This document shows, in pieces, positions 14,426 to 16,728 of a stretch of DNA of 16,728 nt. Position 1 is the stretch's first letter. Every line of letters begins with the position of its first letter. Position numbers and translations under genes: made by a program. This stretch comes from Acidobacteriaceae bacterium. Its GTDB lineage: Bacteria; Acidobacteriota; Terriglobia; Terriglobales; Acidobacteriaceae. The stretch covers positions 12,879 to 29,606 of the forward strand of contig PMGP01000087.1 of NCBI GenBank assembly GCA_003156235.1, written 5' to 3'. The notes below the pieces were generated by a model. The model was not told the DNA's origin. It saw nothing but the letters and a program-made list of their open reading frames with translations, and made no database searches.

Positions 14426-15450
14426 ATCCATCCAGCGCAGAGAAAGAATCTCCAAAAGCCGCGTCCAAGGAACAAGTAAGGACCGGAGGATATGCCGGTA
14501 ATCATCTGTTTACGCGCTACTCAGGCAACCCGCTCCTCATTCGCGAAAATTGGCCCTATCCGATTAACAGCGTCTTCAACGCTGGAGCCGTTTTGCTTGC
14601 AGATGGAGATACCCTGCTACTTAGTCGCGTTGAAGATCGCAGCGGCCTGTCGCATCTTTGCGCCGCGCGTTCCGTTAACGGGGTCGATGATTGGCGAATT
14701 GATCCGCAGCCAACGTTGATGGCGAATCCGAAGGAGTACCCGGAAGAGATATGGGGCATTGAAGATCCGCGCATTACCTACGTCCCGGAACTCGAGCAAT
14801 ACGCGGTGGCTTACACATCCTTTTCACGAGGAGGTCCCGGCGTCTCGCTTGCGTTGACCAAGGATTTCAAGAGCTTTGAGCGGTATGGCGTAATCATGTC
14901 TCCCGAGGATAAAGACGCGGCGTTGCTGCCTCGAAGGATCAATGGCCGATGGGCGTTGATTCATCGGCCGATGACTGCGCTAGGCGCTCATATGTGGATA
15001 TCCTACTCGCCTGATCTGCGGCATTGGGGAAGCCACAAGATTATTCTCGAGGCGCGCCGCGGCGGATGGTGGGATGCGAACAAGATTGGACTATGTTCTC
15101 CGCCGATTGAAACGGCTAAGGGATGGCTGATGATTTATCACGGGGTGCGGCAGACAGCATCGGGGAGCATTTATCGTTTAGGTCTCGCGCTTTTCGATCT
15201 GGAACATCCAGACGTATGCCTGCAACGGGGTGACTCCTGGATGTTCGGGCCGGAGGCAACTTACGAGCTCAGCGGAGATGTGGAAGGCGTTGTATTTCCT
15301 TGCGGACAAACCATTGGCGCGGATGGAGACACCATCCATCTCTATTACGGAGCGGCAGATACCAGCGTGGCATTGGCCACCGGCAGCATCCGCAGTCTGC
15401 TCTCCTGGCTAGACTCGAATTCGAGCAAGGGAGACGCGACTAGGCTTTAG
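14383..15450 (+). CDS. GH130-family beta-mannoside phosphorylase or mannosidase
   Basis: Acts on beta-mannosides, either by phosphorolysis to mannose 1-phosphate or by hydrolysis. The five-bladed propeller hallmarks are seen: NSVFNAGAV near the start, the conserved WGIEDPRITYV with the catalytic Asp (residue 128 from the ATG at 14383), DKDAALLPRRINGRWALIHR, GWWDANKIG, WLMIYHGVR and a final IHLYYGAADTS. Length (355 aa) is usual for the family. The coding start is uncertain: ATG 14383 has no ribosome-binding site, while TTG 14422 makes a TTGA overlap with the preceding stop like that at 5980. The phosphorylase versus hydrolase choice depends on phosphate-binding Arg/Lys residues that I cannot assign with confidence. 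Coupling to the glycosyltransferase suggests a make-and-trim or make-and-recycle pair. Confidence 0.9.
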   Translation: MRRPTPPGSECHLLNPSSAEKESPKAASKEQVRTGGYAGNHLFTRYSGNPLLIRENWPYPINSVFNAGAVLLADGDTLLLSRVEDRSGLSHLCAARSVNGVDDWRIDPQPTLMANPKEYPEEIWGIEDPRITYVPELEQYAVAYTSFSRGGPGVSLALTKDFKSFERYGVIMSPEDKDAALLPRRINGRWALIHRPMTALGAHMWISYSPDLRHWGSHKIILEARRGGWWDANKIGLCSPPIETAKGWLMIYHGVRQTASGSIYRLGLALFDLEHPDVCLQRGDSWMFGPEATYELSGDVEGVVFPCGQTIGADGDTIHLYYGAADTSVALATGSIRSLLSWLDSNSSKGDATRL

Positions 15451-15489
15451 GTTGCACAGTCATCTGACTGACTGAGAGGCACGAACAGA

Positions 15490-15702
15490 ATGAGGAATAT
15501 GAGCCGGAACTGGCCCGATTGGCTGCCGCATCCTCTTTGGATACGGAGAAAGTGCCCGCGTTGCAATTCAGTGAACTTCAAACAAGCTGAATTGCGCCCG
15601 TTCGATGGCCTATTGGCTATGTTTGCATTGCGCCCGGTTCGCTGCTTATTCTGCTGGCGACGCTATTACTGGCTCACTTTGCGCGACGCGATTGCGGAAT
15701 AG
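15490..15702 (+). CDS. Small four-cysteine (zinc-ribbon-like) protein of unknown function
   Basis: A 70-residue protein rich in Trp and Arg with two CXXC pairs: Cys22/Cys25 (KCPRCNS) and Cys52/Cys55 (RCLFCWRRYYW). The 26 residues between them include a hydrophobic stretch PFDGLLAMFALRPV, which may be a short membrane-facing helix. A zinc- or iron-binding role is likely from the cysteines. Starts at 15490 or 15499 are both possible; the second has GAGG close by. It follows the GH130 gene by 39 bp and may share its transcript. Confidence 0.75.
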   Translation: MRNMSRNWPDWLPHPLWIRRKCPRCNSVNFKQAELRPFDGLLAMFALRPVRCLFCWRRYYWLTLRDAIAE

Positions 15703-15756
15703 GTTTTCACCGCGTTGATGCAGTGTCGGAGCCTCGGCATTCAAACGCTAATCTAG

Positions 15757-15772
15757 GAACTTGTTGAATAAC
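15757..15772 (+). repeat. Left terminal inverted repeat of the MITE-like element
   Basis: GAACTTGTTGAATAAC, preceded directly by CTAG. It differs from the right repeat at its first base and at its thirteenth. Confidence 0.75.
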
Positions 15773-15890
15773 TCAGATGTGTGACGGATTCCGAGATAGA
15801 TGGGGGTTTTCAAATCCTTCATGTCTCTCTTCGGATCGCTCTTGAGGAATTCTGACACGATCTATTTTTGAACATTTCCTGCCTAACGGC

Positions 15891-15906
15891 GTTTTTCAAC
15901 AAGTTA
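15891..15906 (-). repeat. Right terminal inverted repeat of the MITE-like element
   Basis: Read on the minus strand it is TAACTTGTTGAAAAAC, followed on the plus strand by CTAG at 15907-15910. Confidence 0.75.
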
Positions 15907-15922
15907 CTAGAGTCAGGCCTGT

Positions 15923-16618
15923 ATGAGTATGTTTGTTCGACAACCAGTGCAATCGACAGCGCCTCTCTTGCATCAACCATTGGCGCCGCGTTGGCTCACG
16001 CACCTGGGAGCGCTGGGGCTTTTTTCTGTTGCGGTGGTAGATTCCTCGGTCATTCCTTTACCCTTGCCCGGCAGCACGGACCTGCTGTTGCTGTGGCTGG
16101 TGGCGCATGGCGGCGATCCCTGGCTGCTGGCTCCTTGTGCAATAGCAGGCAGCATATTGGGCGGATATACGACCTGGCACATTGGCCGCATAGGCGGCGA
16201 AGACGCGCTGCGTCATTACGTGCCAGCGCGCCTTCTTAGACCTGTCGTCGGATGGGTAGAGCGCCACCGAATCCTTGCTGTCTTTCTTCCCGCGTTGCTC
16301 CCCCCGCCGATTCCGCTCTTACCATTTGCGCTCGCCTCCGGTGCATTGGGCGTATCGCGCGGCCGCTTTCTTGCCTTCTTCGGCGCGGCTCGCAGCCTGC
16401 GTTACTCATTCATCGCATGGCTCGGTGTGACTTATGGGCGCAGGATCGTCCGTCTCTGGTCTGGCACGCTCCAGACATGGTCCACTCCGTTGCTTTGCGT
16501 CTTTGTTGGCCTGTTGGTAGCCGGCCTCTGCTTTGGGATATGGAAGATTCGCGGTTTGCGCAAGATCGAAGCGGCAGAGAAACTCGCATTGCAGCACAAA
16601 GCAGCTCAAGCGGGCTAG
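15923..16618 (+). CDS. DedA/VTT-family membrane protein
   Basis: A polytopic inner-membrane protein of 231 aa with a VTT (SNARE-associated) domain. Family members are linked to lipid flipping (undecaprenyl phosphate or phosphatidylethanolamine) and membrane homeostasis. Visible features are the re-entrant-type segment DSSVIPLPLPGSTDLLLLWL (residues 40-59), GSILGGYTTWHIGR, the proline-rich motif PPPIPLLPFALASGAL (from about 127) and the following RFLAFFGAARSLRYSF with the conserved Arg pair. A last helix is near 190-210, with a charged C-terminus. The start ATG 15923 has only a weak ribosome-binding site; ATG 15929 is also possible. The MITE lies immediately upstream and may supply or separate its promoter. 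It belongs to the YqaA/DedA side of the family, but the exact subgroup is uncertain. Confidence 0.88.
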   Translation: MSMFVRQPVQSTAPLLHQPLAPRWLTHLGALGLFSVAVVDSSVIPLPLPGSTDLLLLWLVAHGGDPWLLAPCAIAGSILGGYTTWHIGRIGGEDALRHYVPARLLRPVVGWVERHRILAVFLPALLPPPIPLLPFALASGALGVSRGRFLAFFGAARSLRYSFIAWLGVTYGRRIVRLWSGTLQTWSTPLLCVFVGLLVAGLCFGIWKIRGLRKIEAAEKLALQHKAAQAG

Positions 16619-16646
16619 TAATACAGTTGTAGTTGAATGAGTTTCG

Positions 16647-16696
16647 GAAAAAAGCAAAGGCCCGGGCCTGAAGGCCCTTCATATTTGCTCTTTTTC
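16647..16696. terminator. Long, nearly symmetrical terminator hairpin after the DedA gene
   Basis: GAAAAA + AGCAAA (16647-16658) pairs with TTTGCT + C bulge + TTTTTC (16684-16696), enclosing an inner stem GGGCC/GGCCC (16664-16668 with 16673-16677) with loop TGAA. A-run and T-run lie on opposite sides, so it can act in both directions. It begins 28 nt after the stop codon. Confidence 0.75.
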
Positions 16697-16728
16697 AGGG
16701 GGCTTCAGTGTCTGCGTGAAAACGCTCG

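Larger units (their letters stand above)
15757..15906. mobile_element. 150-bp MITE-like element with terminal inverted repeats and CTAG target duplication
   Basis: The left end (15757-15772) and the reverse complement of the right end (15891-15906) agree at 14 of 16 positions around the core AACTTGTTGAA. CTAG directly flanks both ends (15753-15756 and 15907-15910), as a 4-bp target duplication would. There is no transposase. A YTAR-type target of 4 bp is, as I know it, typical of the IS5 subgroup, so an IS5-like transposase is the likely source of mobility. It sits between the four-cysteine gene and the DedA gene, ending 16 bp before the DedA start. Confidence 0.75.

Noticed and set aside
15451..15489. 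CAGTC/GACTG hairpin between the GH130 and four-cysteine genes as a terminator
   Set aside because: Only 5 bp of stem and no T-run.

Overview
The window looks like chromosomal DNA of an acidobacterium (Acidobacteriota, probably class Terriglobia). This rests on the overall gene repertoire, on several small proteins whose style I associate with that group, and on a diderm cell plan (RND efflux, an Mla-type lipid transporter, OmpA). It is an inference; no rRNA or other marker gene is present. There are no rRNA, tRNA, CRISPR or phage genes.

Layout. (1) 1-1895, plus strand: the 3' end of an RND efflux permease and its outer-membrane factor lipoprotein. (2) 1959-4871, minus strand: a two-gene operon of a universal stress protein and a P-IIIA proton-pumping ATPase, convergent with the efflux operon. 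(3) 5147-8834, plus strand: a four-gene lipid-transport operon, made of an unrecognised secreted or anchored protein translationally coupled to MlaE, then MlaF, then an MCE protein (MlaD-like) carrying an extra C-terminal OmpA-like domain. (4) 8927-12025, plus strand: an envelope or stress neighbourhood of small membrane proteins. It holds a 66-aa single-span protein, a 610-bp gap with candidate promoter and operator elements, a perfectly doubled Thivi_2564-type gene, a long OmpA-family protein with a coiled coil, and a DUF3309-type gene interrupted by one in-frame TGA. (5) 12041-15450, plus strand: a GT4 glycosyltransferase fused to an all-alpha C-terminal domain, overlapping a GH130 mannoside phosphorylase/mannosidase gene. 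(6) 15490-16728: a small four-cysteine protein, a 150-bp MITE-like element with terminal inverted repeats and CTAG target duplications, a DedA/VTT membrane protein, and a long terminator hairpin at the edge.

The common theme is the cell envelope: efflux, pH or ion homeostasis, phospholipid trafficking, peptidoglycan anchoring and mannose-type glycan metabolism. The least ordinary observations are the exact 64-codon gene doubling at 9738-10121, the nonsense-interrupted DUF3309 gene at 11870-12025, the MITE at 15757-15906, and the MCE-OmpA fusion whose peptidoglycan-binding Asp is missing.
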